Under the pieces are notes generated by a model, which ran no database searches, was not told the origin of the DNA, and saw nothing but the letters and a program-made list of their open reading frames with translations. Positions 1-5,326 of a stretch of 5,461 nt of DNA are shown here, piece after piece. Origin of the DNA: JACDBD01 sp050743385 (lineage in GTDB: Bacteria; Actinomycetota; Acidimicrobiia; IMCC26256; JACDBD01); the NCBI GenBank assembly GCA_050743385.1, contig JBOGFJ010000013.1, positions 1 through 5,461 of the forward strand, written 5' to 3'. Numbering within the stretch: position 1 is the stretch's first letter; each line of letters opens with the position of its first letter. A program made the position numbers and the translations under genes.

Positions 1-293
1 GCCGCGACCGGGGCGAGTGGCCGCGGCGCGCTCCCGCGCGGCAGGAGCGCGACCCCGCGCAGCGCCTCGACTGCCAGCTTCTCCAGCGCCTCGGTGGGCG
101 CTTCGGGCCCGGCTGCGAGCCAGTCGGTGAGCCCGGTGGCCGGATCAGCGTCGAGGCCGAAGATGGCGGGCTGGTCGCCCTCGAGGTCGGCGAGGCGCGC
201 GCCGCCCGCGCGGCGAGCGAGCACGATGGAGCACGCGGCTGCCAGCACCGAGGTGCCGGAGCCGCCCTTGGGTGACCAGAGCGCGAGCAGCAT
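1..293 (-). CDS. ParA/MinD/CpaE-like P-loop ATPase, N-terminal part only (runs off the left edge)
   Basis: Reading leftward from ATG at 293-291 gives 97 codons open to the window edge, so the C-terminal part is missing. The protein begins MLLALWSPKGGSGTSVLAAA. Residues 9-15, KGGSGTS, are the deviant Walker A motif of the ParA/MinD/CpaE (SIMIBI) ATPases, whose first lysine reaches across the dimer. The stretch RLADLEGDQP about 25 residues later fits the Walker A' position (LxDLD-type), where an aspartate contacts the nucleotide side. A strong Shine-Dalgarno on the minus strand, AAGGAGG at 299-305, lies 5 bases before the ATG and fixes the start. The ATPase fold starts at residue 1, with no receiver-like N-terminal domain as in full-length CpaE/TadZ. 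Such proteins position septa, chromosomes or Tad/Flp pilus machines. A Tad-type role is an inference, because the neighbours that would test it lie outside the window. Family call firm, role uncertain. Confidence 0.85.
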   Translation of the reverse strand, partial: MLLALWSPKGGSGTSVLAAACSIVLARRAGGARLADLEGDQPAIFGLDADPATGLTDWLAAGPEAPTEALEKLAVEALRGVALLPRGSAPRPLAPVA

Positions 294-296
294 GTG

Positions 297-306
297 CCCC
301 TCCTTC
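297..306 (-). promoter_or_regulatory. Ribosome binding site of the ParA-like ATPase gene
   Basis: The minus strand reads GAAGGAGGGG, a near-perfect anti-16S match. The AAGGAGG core is 5 bases from the ATG at 293. It decides the start of an ORF that is otherwise open at the window edge. Confidence 0.85.
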
Positions 307-350
307 GGGCGCGGGACGCGACACCGAGGAAGAGCAGGGGGAACACAAAG

Positions 351-368
351 GCTCCCCGAGCGGGGAGC
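351..368. repeat. Perfect 8-bp inverted repeat in the divergent intergenic region
   Basis: Arms GCTCCCCG (351-358) and CGGGGAGC (361-368) are perfect reverse complements separated by AG. The site lies between the leftward ATPase gene (start 293) and the rightward channel gene (start 440), in a 146-base gap that must hold both promoters. No terminator is needed between divergent genes, so an operator or 5' UTR hairpin is more likely. No convincing -10/-35 pair could be picked out for either gene. The palindrome is visible directly; its role is inferred. Confidence 0.4.
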
Positions 369-439
369 TGAGAGCGAACGTACGGCGGTCGCCGCCCGGT
401 GTCAAGGGTTCGTGCCCGGGCGACTGCAAGACTGCGGAG

Positions 440-1528
440 ATGACTGGACGCGTCCTCGCCGTCGCGGCGGGCACGTCCATCGTGCTGTTCGTACTCACCG
501 ATGCGATCGCCACACTCGTCACGACGAGGCGGGTACGGAGCCGCTGGTGGCCGACGGAGGTCTTCTACCGCTGGACCTGGCGGATGTGGCGCCGGGCGGC
601 GCGCCGCATCCGCCGCGACCAACGACGCGAGGGCTTCCTCTCGGTCTACGGCCCCGCGTCGCTGCTCGGGCTCCTGGTGGTGTGGATCTTCCTCCAGCTC
701 GTGGGTTGGACCTTCGTCTGGCTGGGTCTCCGCAAGGAGCTCTCCGACGTGCACGACTTCTGGGACGCGCTCTACTACGCGGGCGTCGGCTTCTTCACGA
801 TCGGCTTCGGTGACATCGTCCCGGACCAGGGGGTGGCGCGCCCGCTCACGCTCGTCGAGGCGTTCACCGGGCTGCTCACCACGGCACTCGTGATCGGCTA
901 TCTCCCGACCCTGTACGGCGCGTACAGCCGGCGCGAAGAGAGCCTTCCCACGCTCGACACGCTCTTCGAGGAACGGGTCACCGGCGTGGGGCTCGTCGGA
1001 ACCCACTTCGCTGCCGGCGACGCGGGACCGTTGTGGGTCTTCTGCAACGAGTGGGAACGATGGTGCGCGTCGGTCGAGATCAGCCACGGCTCGTATCCGA
1101 TGCTCGCCCTCTTCCGGTCGCAGCGCCCGACCCAGTCGTGGATCGCCGGGCTCACCATCCTCACCGACATGGCCGTCACCCTCACGGCGGTCGTCGACGT
1201 CCCGCGCAAGGTGGACGCGCTGCGCCTCTACCGGCGGACGGTTCGCGTGATCGAGGTCGTGACGGTCCGTGTGCCCGCGCTCGCCGCGGCGACCCGCGAC
1301 GACCCCCTCACCGAAGACACTTTTCGCGCGCTCTACGGCTTCTTGGCATCGCGCGGGGCGCCCCTGCGTCCCTTCGATGACGCGTGGGCCGACGTCCGCA
1401 CGATGCGCGCCGCGTATCTCGCACGCCTGAACGCACTCGCGGATGCGCTCGTCGTGTCGATGGAGTTCCGGCCGGCCGGGGTGCCGCTGCCGGCGTCGAT
1501 GACGTGGGCGGACGAAACGCGGTCTTAG
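440..1528 (+). CDS. Potassium-channel-like membrane protein (two-TM pore-loop family) with large C-terminal domain
   Basis: The 362-residue protein has a hydrophobic N-terminal segment (about residues 5-28) and a basic stretch (30-63). A second hydrophobic segment covers 70-96 and a pore-helix region covers 107-119. The selectivity filter is TIGFGD at 120-125, and the pore-following helix runs 136-161. The filter matches the T-[VI]-G-[YF]-G-D signature of K+ channels, so the protein probably passes K+ across the cytoplasmic membrane. The last ~200 residues look soluble and mostly helical. They lack the Rossmann GxGxxG of RCK/TrkA-N domains, so the gating ligand is unknown. I chose ATG at 440 because it precedes the first membrane helix and no in-frame ATG, GTG or TTG was found between it and 272, which lies inside the opposing ATPase gene. 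The only SD-like bases (GGAG) abut the ATG, so initiation may be weak or leaderless. The HAD gene follows 24 bases after the stop, suggesting co-transcription. Confidence 0.88.
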   Translation: MTGRVLAVAAGTSIVLFVLTDAIATLVTTRRVRSRWWPTEVFYRWTWRMWRRAARRIRRDQRREGFLSVYGPASLLGLLVVWIFLQLVGWTFVWLGLRKELSDVHDFWDALYYAGVGFFTIGFGDIVPDQGVARPLTLVEAFTGLLTTALVIGYLPTLYGAYSRREESLPTLDTLFEERVTGVGLVGTHFAAGDAGPLWVFCNEWERWCASVEISHGSYPMLALFRSQRPTQSWIAGLTILTDMAVTLTAVVDVPRKVDALRLYRRTVRVIEVVTVRVPALAAATRDDPLTEDTFRALYGFLASRGAPLRPFDDAWADVRTMRAAYLARLNALADALVVSMEFRPAGVPLPASMTWADETRS

Positions 1529-1552
1529 CCCCCTCGTCCGCGCCCGCGTAGG

Positions 1553-2353
1553 GTGAGGGACGTGCAAGCCGCCTTCTTCGACCTCGACAAGACGATCATC
1601 GCCAAGAGCTCGGTGCTCGCCTTCGGCAAGCCGTTCTACCGGGAGGGGTTGCTGTCACGAAGGGCCATCGTCAAGAGCGTCTATGCCCAGGTCGTCTACA
1701 TGCTCGTCGGCGCCGACGAGCAGAAGATGGAGAAGCTTCGCGTCGCGATGGCGGCGATGACCCGCGGGTGGAATCGCGATCACGTCGCGTCGATCGTGCG
1801 CGAGACGCTCACCGAGGTGATCGAACCGATCATCTACGCCGAGGCGCTCGAGCTCTTCGACGACCACCACGCCGCCGGTCGCGAGATCGTCATCGTGTCA
1901 TCGTCGCCGACGGAGGTCGTGGAGCCGCTCGCTGAGTTCATGGGCGCCGATCGCGCCATCGGCACGCGTGCCGCGATCGACACCGAGGGCAACTACACCG
2001 GCGAGCTCGAGTTCTACGCCTACGGCGAGAGCAAGGCGAAAGCGATTCGGCAACTCGCCGAGCGCGAGGGAATCGACCTCGACGGCTCCTACGCGTACAG
2101 CGACTCCGTCACCGACCTTCCGATGCTCGAGACGGTGGGGCACCCGGTCGCGGTGAATCCCGACAAGGAGCTCGCTCGCCTCGCACGCACCCGGGAGTGG
2201 GACACCCGAGTGTTCACCCGCCCCGTTCGCCTGCGCGACCGCGTTCCGGTACCGCCGGCGGGGCCGACGATCGCAGTGAGCTCCGCGCTGGCCGCCGCGG
2301 GCGCAGGCTTCGCCGTGTGGTGGTGGCTGCGGAAGCGCGAACAGGTCGCTTGA
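1553..2353 (+). CDS. HAD-IB family hydrolase (SerB/phosphatase-like) with C-terminal membrane anchor
   Basis: This 266-residue HAD-superfamily protein has all four motifs. Motif I is FFDLDKT (residues 8-14), with nucleophile D10 and acid/base D12. Motif II is in IVIVSSSPT (S116/S117). The motif III lysine is K161 in GESKAK. Motif IV is YSDSVTDLP, with Mg2+-binding D184 and D188. Residues ~18-100 form the helical C1 cap that defines subfamily IB, which includes phosphoserine phosphatase and related lipid or small-molecule phosphatases. The substrate cannot be read from sequence. A hydrophobic segment near 239-258, followed by WLRKRE, looks like a C-terminal membrane anchor, so the active domain would sit at the inner membrane face and a membrane-linked phosphomonoester is possible. 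The start is ambiguous. GTG at 1553 is given, but GTG at 1562 (three residues shorter, preceded by GAGGGA) matches the usual family N-terminus better. Its stop overlaps the next gene's TTG start. Confidence 0.9.
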   Translation: MRDVQAAFFDLDKTIIAKSSVLAFGKPFYREGLLSRRAIVKSVYAQVVYMLVGADEQKMEKLRVAMAAMTRGWNRDHVASIVRETLTEVIEPIIYAEALELFDDHHAAGREIVIVSSSPTEVVEPLAEFMGADRAIGTRAAIDTEGNYTGELEFYAYGESKAKAIRQLAEREGIDLDGSYAYSDSVTDLPMLETVGHPVAVNPDKELARLARTREWDTRVFTRPVRLRDRVPVPPAGPTIAVSSALAAAGAGFAVWWWLRKREQVA

Positions 2354-3342
2354 GCACGCGCCCGCGGCCGCCCGACGAGAGGAGGGTACCGCTCGCTTAC
2401 CTCCCCACCCCGCTCGAGGCGATGGACCGGTTCTCCGACTGGTTGGGTGCGCCACGGGTGTTGGTGAAGCGTGATGACCTGACCGGCCTCGCGCTCGGCG
2501 GCAACAAGGCGCGCAAGCTCGAGTACCTGTGCGCCGAGGCTCTTGCCCAGGGATGCGACACGCTCGTGACGGGCGGAGGCCACCAGAGCAACCACGCGCG
2601 CATGACCGCGGCGGCCGCCAATCGCATCGGACTCGACTGCCACCTCGCGATGGGGAGTCACGAGCCCCGGATGCTCAGCGGCAACCTCTTGCTCGACGTG
2701 GTACTCGGCGCCACCCTCCACTTCACCGGCGCGCAGTCGTACTACGAGACGGAATCGGCCATCGAGGAGCTGGCGTCCCGCCTCGCCGGCGAGGGGCGGC
2801 GACCGTTCGCGATCCCCATCGGCGGTGCGTCGGTCACCGGCGTGTCTTCCTACGTCGCCGCCGCCGATGAGCTGACCGCGCAGCTCGCCCGCCGCGGCGA
2901 CGGGCCGGTCGACTGGGTCGTGGTCGCGAACGGCTCCGGCGGCACGCACGCAGGCCTGCTCGCCGGGCTCGATCCCACGACCCGCGTCCTCGGCGTCGAC
3001 GTCGGCACCCGCCCGGACCTCGACGACGTGATTCCTCGCCTGGCGGCCGAGGCGGCTGCGCACTCGGGCCGGGTCATGCCCGGAGCCGAGACGATCGTGG
3101 ACCACGCCCACTTCGGCGACGGGTACGGCGATGTCACCGACGCCGCGGTCGACGCGATCCGCCAGACGGCCCGGCTGGAGGGCATCGTGCTCGATCCCGT
3201 CTACACGGGAAAAGCGATGGCGGGGCTGATCGCGGCCGTGCGCGAGGGGCGCGTCACCGATGATCACACCGTCGTGTTCTGGCATACCGGCGGTGCGGTG
3301 GCGCTGTTCGCCAAGCGCTACGCCGAGGTGTTCTCCGACTAG
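2350..3342 (+). CDS. PLP-dependent D-cysteine desulfhydrase / ACC deaminase family protein
   Basis: The 330-residue protein matches this fold-type II PLP family in length and motifs. The N-terminal PTPLE (20-23) is followed by VKRDDLTGLALGGNKARKLE, where K53 of GGNKARK should form the PLP Schiff base. QSNH (79-82) is the substrate-loop motif with the conserved serine, GSGGTHAG (195-202) is the PLP-phosphate loop, and GYG (258-260), DPVYTGKAMAGL (282-293) and HTGG (312-315) follow. D-cysteine desulfhydrases convert D-cysteine to pyruvate, sulfide and ammonia; ACC deaminases open a cyclopropane amino acid. Sequence alone does not separate the two, or broader D-amino-acid lyases; the desulfhydrase-like call is the more cautious. 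I chose the TTG start at 2350 because the family needs the RVPLAYLPTPLE segment, while the first in-frame ATG (2422) would remove it. The TTGA overlap with the HAD stop implies translational coupling. A GAGGAGG at 2380-2386 has no start codon at normal spacing. Confidence 0.88.
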   Translation: MSTRPRPPDERRVPLAYLPTPLEAMDRFSDWLGAPRVLVKRDDLTGLALGGNKARKLEYLCAEALAQGCDTLVTGGGHQSNHARMTAAAANRIGLDCHLAMGSHEPRMLSGNLLLDVVLGATLHFTGAQSYYETESAIEELASRLAGEGRRPFAIPIGGASVTGVSSYVAAADELTAQLARRGDGPVDWVVVANGSGGTHAGLLAGLDPTTRVLGVDVGTRPDLDDVIPRLAAEAAAHSGRVMPGAETIVDHAHFGDGYGDVTDAAVDAIRQTARLEGIVLDPVYTGKAMAGLIAAVREGRVTDDHTVVFWHTGGAVALFAKRYAEVFSD

Positions 3343-3353
3343 GGCCCTCCCCG

Positions 3354-3397
3354 GCGTTGGGTCACTTCGGTGCTCTGCACCCTTTTCGACCCAACGC
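3354..3397. repeat. Compound hairpin: perfect 10-bp outer stem with nested 5-bp stem
   Basis: GCGTTGGGTC (3354-3363) and GACCCAACGC (3388-3397) are perfect reverse complements. Inside, GGTGC (3369-3373) and GCACC (3377-3381) form a second perfect stem with loop TCT, leaving small internal loops (ACTTC on the left, CTTTTC on the right). It starts 12 bases after the desulfhydrase stop and ends before the repeat-protein start. It may terminate transcription of the upstream operon, although no T-run follows the right arm. It could instead be a 5' UTR structure of the next gene or a copy of a dispersed REP/MITE-like element. The structure is seen directly; its function is not determined. Confidence 0.6.
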
Positions 3398-3428
3398 GGG
3401 ATTGGGATGGGTGGGCAAGAATGGCGGC

Positions 3429-3887
3429 GTGAGCAACAACCGGCGGCGCGCCGTCGACCGGCTCCTCGACCTCATGCCGATGGACGCTGTCGTCCGCCAA
3501 GTCGACGTGCAGGCCATCATCGACCGCGTCGACCTCAACGAGGTGCTCGCGCGCGTCGATGTGGAAGCAATCATCGACCGGGTCGATGTGAACGCCCTCA
3601 TGGAGCGCGTCGACCTGAACGAGCTGCTCGACCGGGTCGACGTCAACGCCATCGTTTCCCGCGTGGACGTCGAGGACATCGTCGCCCGCACCGAGCTCGG
3701 ACAGGTCGTCGTGTCGTCGACCACCGGGCTCGTCACCCGCGGCCTCGACTTCGTGCGGGCGCAAGGCGTCGGGCTCGATCAGTGGAGCAACCGGTGGGTC
3801 GATCGCCTCCTGCGGCGCACCCCGGCTGACACGCCGCTCGGCCCGGGGCTCCCGCCTGCGGCCACCGGCGTGGAGAAGCCGTCGTGA
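3429..3887 (+). CDS. Nine-residue tandem-repeat protein (VDVNAIIDR-type), partner of the RDD protein
   Basis: The 152-residue product starts (M)SNNRRRAVDRLLDLMPMD. It then runs through at least seven clean nine-residue repeats (3501-3689) of consensus V-D-[VL]-[NEQ]-x-[ILV]-[ILVM]-x-R. A degenerate unit precedes them (MPMDAVVRQ, 3474-3500) and another follows (TELGQVVVS, 3690-3716). The C-terminal part (GLVTRGLDFVRAQ, DRLLRR, then a Pro/Ala-rich tail) is non-repetitive. No signal peptide or membrane helix is visible. Nine residues is neither a heptad nor a hendecad period, so an ordinary coiled coil is unlikely; a small solenoid or amphipathic helical stack is possible. The start GTG at 3429 was chosen because the basic N-terminus begins there; in-frame GTG at 3411 is the alternative and no strong SD separates them. 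The stop overlaps the RDD start (GTGA), so the two are co-translated. From memory, similar repeats accompany RDD domains in other actinobacteria. Enzymatic function: none recognised. Confidence 0.85.
   Translation: MSNNRRRAVDRLLDLMPMDAVVRQVDVQAIIDRVDLNEVLARVDVEAIIDRVDVNALMERVDLNELLDRVDVNAIVSRVDVEDIVARTELGQVVVSSTTGLVTRGLDFVRAQGVGLDQWSNRWVDRLLRRTPADTPLGPGLPPAATGVEKPS
3474..3716 (+). repeat. 27-bp tandem repeat tract encoding the nine-residue units
   Basis: Seven in-phase 27-bp units start at 3501, 3528, 3555, 3582, 3609, 3636 and 3663, flanked by one degenerate unit on each side. Most begin GTCGA[CT]. Units differ at several synonymous positions: units 1 and 3 share 22 of 27 bases, as do units 2 and 5. 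This indicates old duplication with selection on the protein pattern rather than fresh slippage. Units 1-3 and 4-6 both follow a VDV, VDL, VDV order, hinting at an 81-bp block duplication. Confidence 0.85.
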
Positions 3888-4402
3888 CCCCGCGGCGTGT
3901 CCCCGAGTCGTCGCTCGTCGGCCACTACGCCGGGCCGGTCACGCGCCTCGCCGCGTGCGCCCTCGACATCGCCATCCTGAACTTCACCTTCGTCGCCGGC
4001 TTGTCCGCGCTCTTCTGGCTCCTCGGGTTCCTCGCCGGCACGCAGATCGACACCGGCGACATCAGCCCGTGGGTCGCGATCCCGATCCTGACGCTCTGGG
4101 TGTTCCTCTACTTCTGGGTGCCGTGGTCGCTCTCGGGAAGCACGCCCGGAATGGCGATCGTCGGCATCCGCGTCGTCCGGCGCGACGGGCAGCCCGTCGA
4201 CCGTGCGCACGCGGCGCTGCGGGTGATCACCTGGCCGCTCTCGTTCGTCGCGTTCGGGCTCGGGTTCCTCGGCATCCTCCTGGGGCGAGAGCACCGAGCA
4301 CTCCACGACCTGCTCGCGGGAACCGCTGTCGCCTACGCGTGGGACGCGCGGGCGGCCCGCATCCGCTTCCTGGCGCAGCGCGAGCGGGCCCGCGCGTCGT
4401 AG
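3884..4402 (+). CDS. RDD family integral membrane protein
   Basis: The 172-residue protein contains the RDD domain. HYAGPVTRLAACALDIAI (14-31) carries the first conserved Arg and Asp (R21, D28), and RALHDLLAGT (138-147) carries the last Asp (D142). The GSTPGMAIVGIRVV segment (85-98) is the usual TPGK-type loop between helices. Membrane segments are about 24-52, 63-82 and 111-134. RDD proteins are inner-membrane proteins; some have been linked to Na+/H+ exchange and stress tolerance, but most have no assigned role, so transport is only a possibility here. The GTG start overlaps the TGA of the repeat-protein gene, showing translational coupling and suggesting a joint role. The protein ends in an Arg-rich tail, likely cytoplasmic. 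The gene ends three bases from the stop of the converging gene on the other strand, so there is no room for a dedicated terminator between them. Confidence 0.9.
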   Translation: MTPRRVPESSLVGHYAGPVTRLAACALDIAILNFTFVAGLSALFWLLGFLAGTQIDTGDISPWVAIPILTLWVFLYFWVPWSLSGSTPGMAIVGIRVVRRDGQPVDRAHAALRVITWPLSFVAFGLGFLGILLGREHRALHDLLAGTAVAYAWDARAARIRFLAQRERARAS

Positions 4403-4405
4403 CGC

Positions 4406-4882
4406 CTACCGACCGACGGGCACGGCCTCGCGCTCGACGACTCGCCGGCGCCGGGTCACCGGCAATAGCACGGCAGCGGCAAGTCCGATGGCGCCCACGG
4501 CCACGAACAGCCAGCCGTTACGGTCGTGGACGCCCAGCCAGTTGTGCAGCCGGGTCGGCCAGATGTCGGCGGCGGCGGCCACACCGAGCCCGAGGGCGCC
4601 GAGGCTCGCGACGGTCATCAGGGTGCGCCCGAAGAAGGTGCCGAGGGCGGCGACGAGCATCAACACGCCGAAGCCGATCTCGATGAGGGCGAGCAGCGGC
4701 GTGTGGTGGAACGTCGCGACCGACTCGTGCGGTCGCCGGAGGTGGTCGGGATCGAACCCGGTCTCTGCGAGGGCAAATGCCCCGAAGATGACCGCGGCCA
4801 GTCCGATCACGAGAGCTACGTATCGAGCGGGGTTCCGAGTCGACACGTCGTCATCGACAACCCCGCGGCGGCGGAATCGCAT
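4406..4882 (-). CDS. Four-helix membrane protein of unknown function
   Basis: The 158-residue leftward gene encodes a basic N-terminus (MRFRRRG) and four hydrophobic segments at about 20-40, 62-84, 87-106 and 122-141, followed by an Arg-rich C-terminus (RRRRVVEREAV). Between helices there are His-containing loops (TFHHTP at 57-62 and RLHNWLGVHDRNGW at 111-124). The layout recalls small actinobacterial DUF4383-like membrane proteins, but I cannot assign the family with confidence. The start ATG at 4882-4880 is supported by GAGGAGGT on the minus strand, 6 bases upstream. The gene converges tail-to-tail with the RDD gene, so it is not in its operon. It diverges from the small ORF at 4992, so its promoter lies in the 109-base gap there. 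No function is inferred. Confidence 0.82.
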   Translation of the reverse strand: MRFRRRGVVDDDVSTRNPARYVALVIGLAAVIFGAFALAETGFDPDHLRRPHESVATFHHTPLLALIEIGFGVLMLVAALGTFFGRTLMTVASLGALGLGVAAAADIWPTRLHNWLGVHDRNGWLFVAVGAIGLAAAVLLPVTRRRRVVEREAVPVGR

Positions 4883-4888
4883 CGTGTG

Positions 4889-4896
4889 ACCTCCTC
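4889..4896 (-). promoter_or_regulatory. Ribosome binding site of the four-helix membrane protein gene
   Basis: The minus strand reads GAGGAGGT, 6 bases before the ATG at 4882. This strong match selects that ATG over the in-frame GTG twelve codons later. Confidence 0.8.
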
Positions 4897-4991
4897 GAGT
4901 GGGTGCACACGCGTTCCTACCCGTGGGTGATCAGCTCGATGCGCGCCACCGTGAGGTTTCGCACGGCGGTCGGGCCGGGTAGCCGAGTCCC

Positions 4992-5117
4992 ATGGAGTGG
5001 ATCCTGATTCTTGCGCTGGTCGTCGTCGCGGTGGTCGTTCTCGCGAGCATCCGCCGACGGCGATTCTTCAACCGGGGCCGGGGAGCGGTCTCCGGCCGGT
5101 GGAATCGGCGCCTTTGA
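4992..5117 (+). CDS. Possible 41-residue membrane microprotein
   Basis: An ATG at 4992 opens 41 codons beginning MEWILILALVVVAVVVLASI, a single hydrophobic helix. Four arginines and a basic tail ending RWNRRL follow. This is the classic shape of a small inner-membrane protein with a positive-inside tail. An in-frame TAG at 4980-4982 means no longer start is possible. The Shine-Dalgarno is weak (only GAG at 4985-4987), so translation may be poor or leaderless, or the ORF may be chance in GC-rich DNA. A strong hairpin begins 5 bases after its TGA, which supports a real 3' end. No homologue is recognised. Confidence 0.45.
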   Translation: MEWILILALVVVAVVVLASIRRRRFFNRGRGAVSGRWNRRL

Positions 5118-5122
5118 CGCGA

Positions 5123-5152
5123 TTCGCGCCCGGGTCGAGACCCGGGCGCGAA
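5123..5152. terminator. Perfect 14-bp inverted repeat, probable bidirectional terminator
   Basis: TTCGCGCCCGGGTC (5123-5136) and GACCCGGGCGCGAA (5139-5152) are perfect reverse complements separated by only GA, giving a very GC-rich hairpin with a tight loop. It sits between the converging 41-residue ORF (stop 5117, plus strand) and 24-residue ORF (stop 5175, minus strand), so it can serve both. No T-run follows on either strand, which is common for actinobacterial hairpin terminators. Confidence 0.65.
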
Positions 5153-5174
5153 GGACGCGATCTGTCTGGGTGAA

Positions 5175-5249
5175 TCAGACCTCGCGGACCTTGCGGGCCA
5201 CGGCGACGCCGATCGCAACCAGGACGAGCAGAATCAGCAGCTTCTTCAC
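5175..5249 (-). CDS. 24-residue membrane microprotein (DLW-39-like N-terminus)
   Basis: Reading leftward from GTG at 5249-5247 gives 24 codons beginning MKKLLILLVLVAIGVAVARK, then VREV and TGA. A Lys-Lys start, one hydrophobic helix and a short basic tail describe a single-pass membrane peptide. The minus-strand AGGGAG at 5256-5261, 6 bases before the GTG, is a good ribosome site and the best argument that it is translated. The N-terminus resembles the actinobacterial DLW-39 small proteins (MKKLLLL...), but the Asp-Leu-Trp C-terminal motif is absent. It is therefore either a shortened relative or an independent peptide. It diverges from the tRNA-Sec gene and ends against the shared hairpin terminator. 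Confidence 0.6.
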   Translation of the reverse strand: MKKLLILLVLVAIGVAVARKVREV

Positions 5250-5309
5250 GGATGTCTCCCTGTTCGGCAGCCGGGCCAGGCCGGCCGACGGATCGTAGTC
5301 CGCGACGCC

Positions 5310-5323
5310 CGTGGTAGACCACG
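5310..5323 (+). promoter_or_regulatory. Palindrome and possible -10 region just before tRNA-Sec
   Basis: CGTGGT (5310-5315) and ACCACG (5318-5323) form a perfect 6-bp inverted repeat around AG, ending 3 bases before the tRNA. It contains TAGACC (5315-5320), a weak -10-like hexamer whose expected start point would fall at about 5327, the first base of the tRNA. No convincing -35 is visible. It may be a promoter core, a regulator site or chance. Confidence 0.25.
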
Positions 5324-5326
5324 CCC

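Noticed and set aside
94..813. Long plus-strand ORF overlapping the ATPase and channel genes.
   Set aside because: It is Arg/Pro/Gly-rich shadow sequence in GC-rich DNA, and both overlapped genes have clear motifs in other frames.
2380..2421. GAGGAGG at 2380-2386 as the ribosome site for a shorter PLP enzyme.
   Set aside because: No start codon lies at normal spacing. The next in-frame ATG is about 35 bases away and would cut off conserved N-terminal residues.
2089..3285. 398-codon minus-strand ORF opposite the HAD and PLP genes.
   Set aside because: It has no motif or ribosome site, and the plus strand carries conserved catalytic motifs through the whole stretch.
3501..3716. Possible CRISPR-like array because of regular spacing.
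   Set aside because: The period is exactly 27 bp, in frame, with no spacers and with codon-level variation. It is a protein-coding repeat.
3779..4306. 175-codon minus-strand ORF rich in Glu, Arg and Asp opposite the RDD gene.
   Set aside because: Low-complexity shadow composition; the RDD domain is clear on the other strand.
5115..5152. The UGA of the 41-residue ORF followed by a strong hairpin could be a selenocysteine codon with a SECIS element.
   Set aside because: The hairpin is a perfect stem with a tiny loop and lacks the apical loop features of bacterial SECIS elements. Read-through would give an unrecognisable sequence running across the opposite-strand microprotein ORF and the tRNA.
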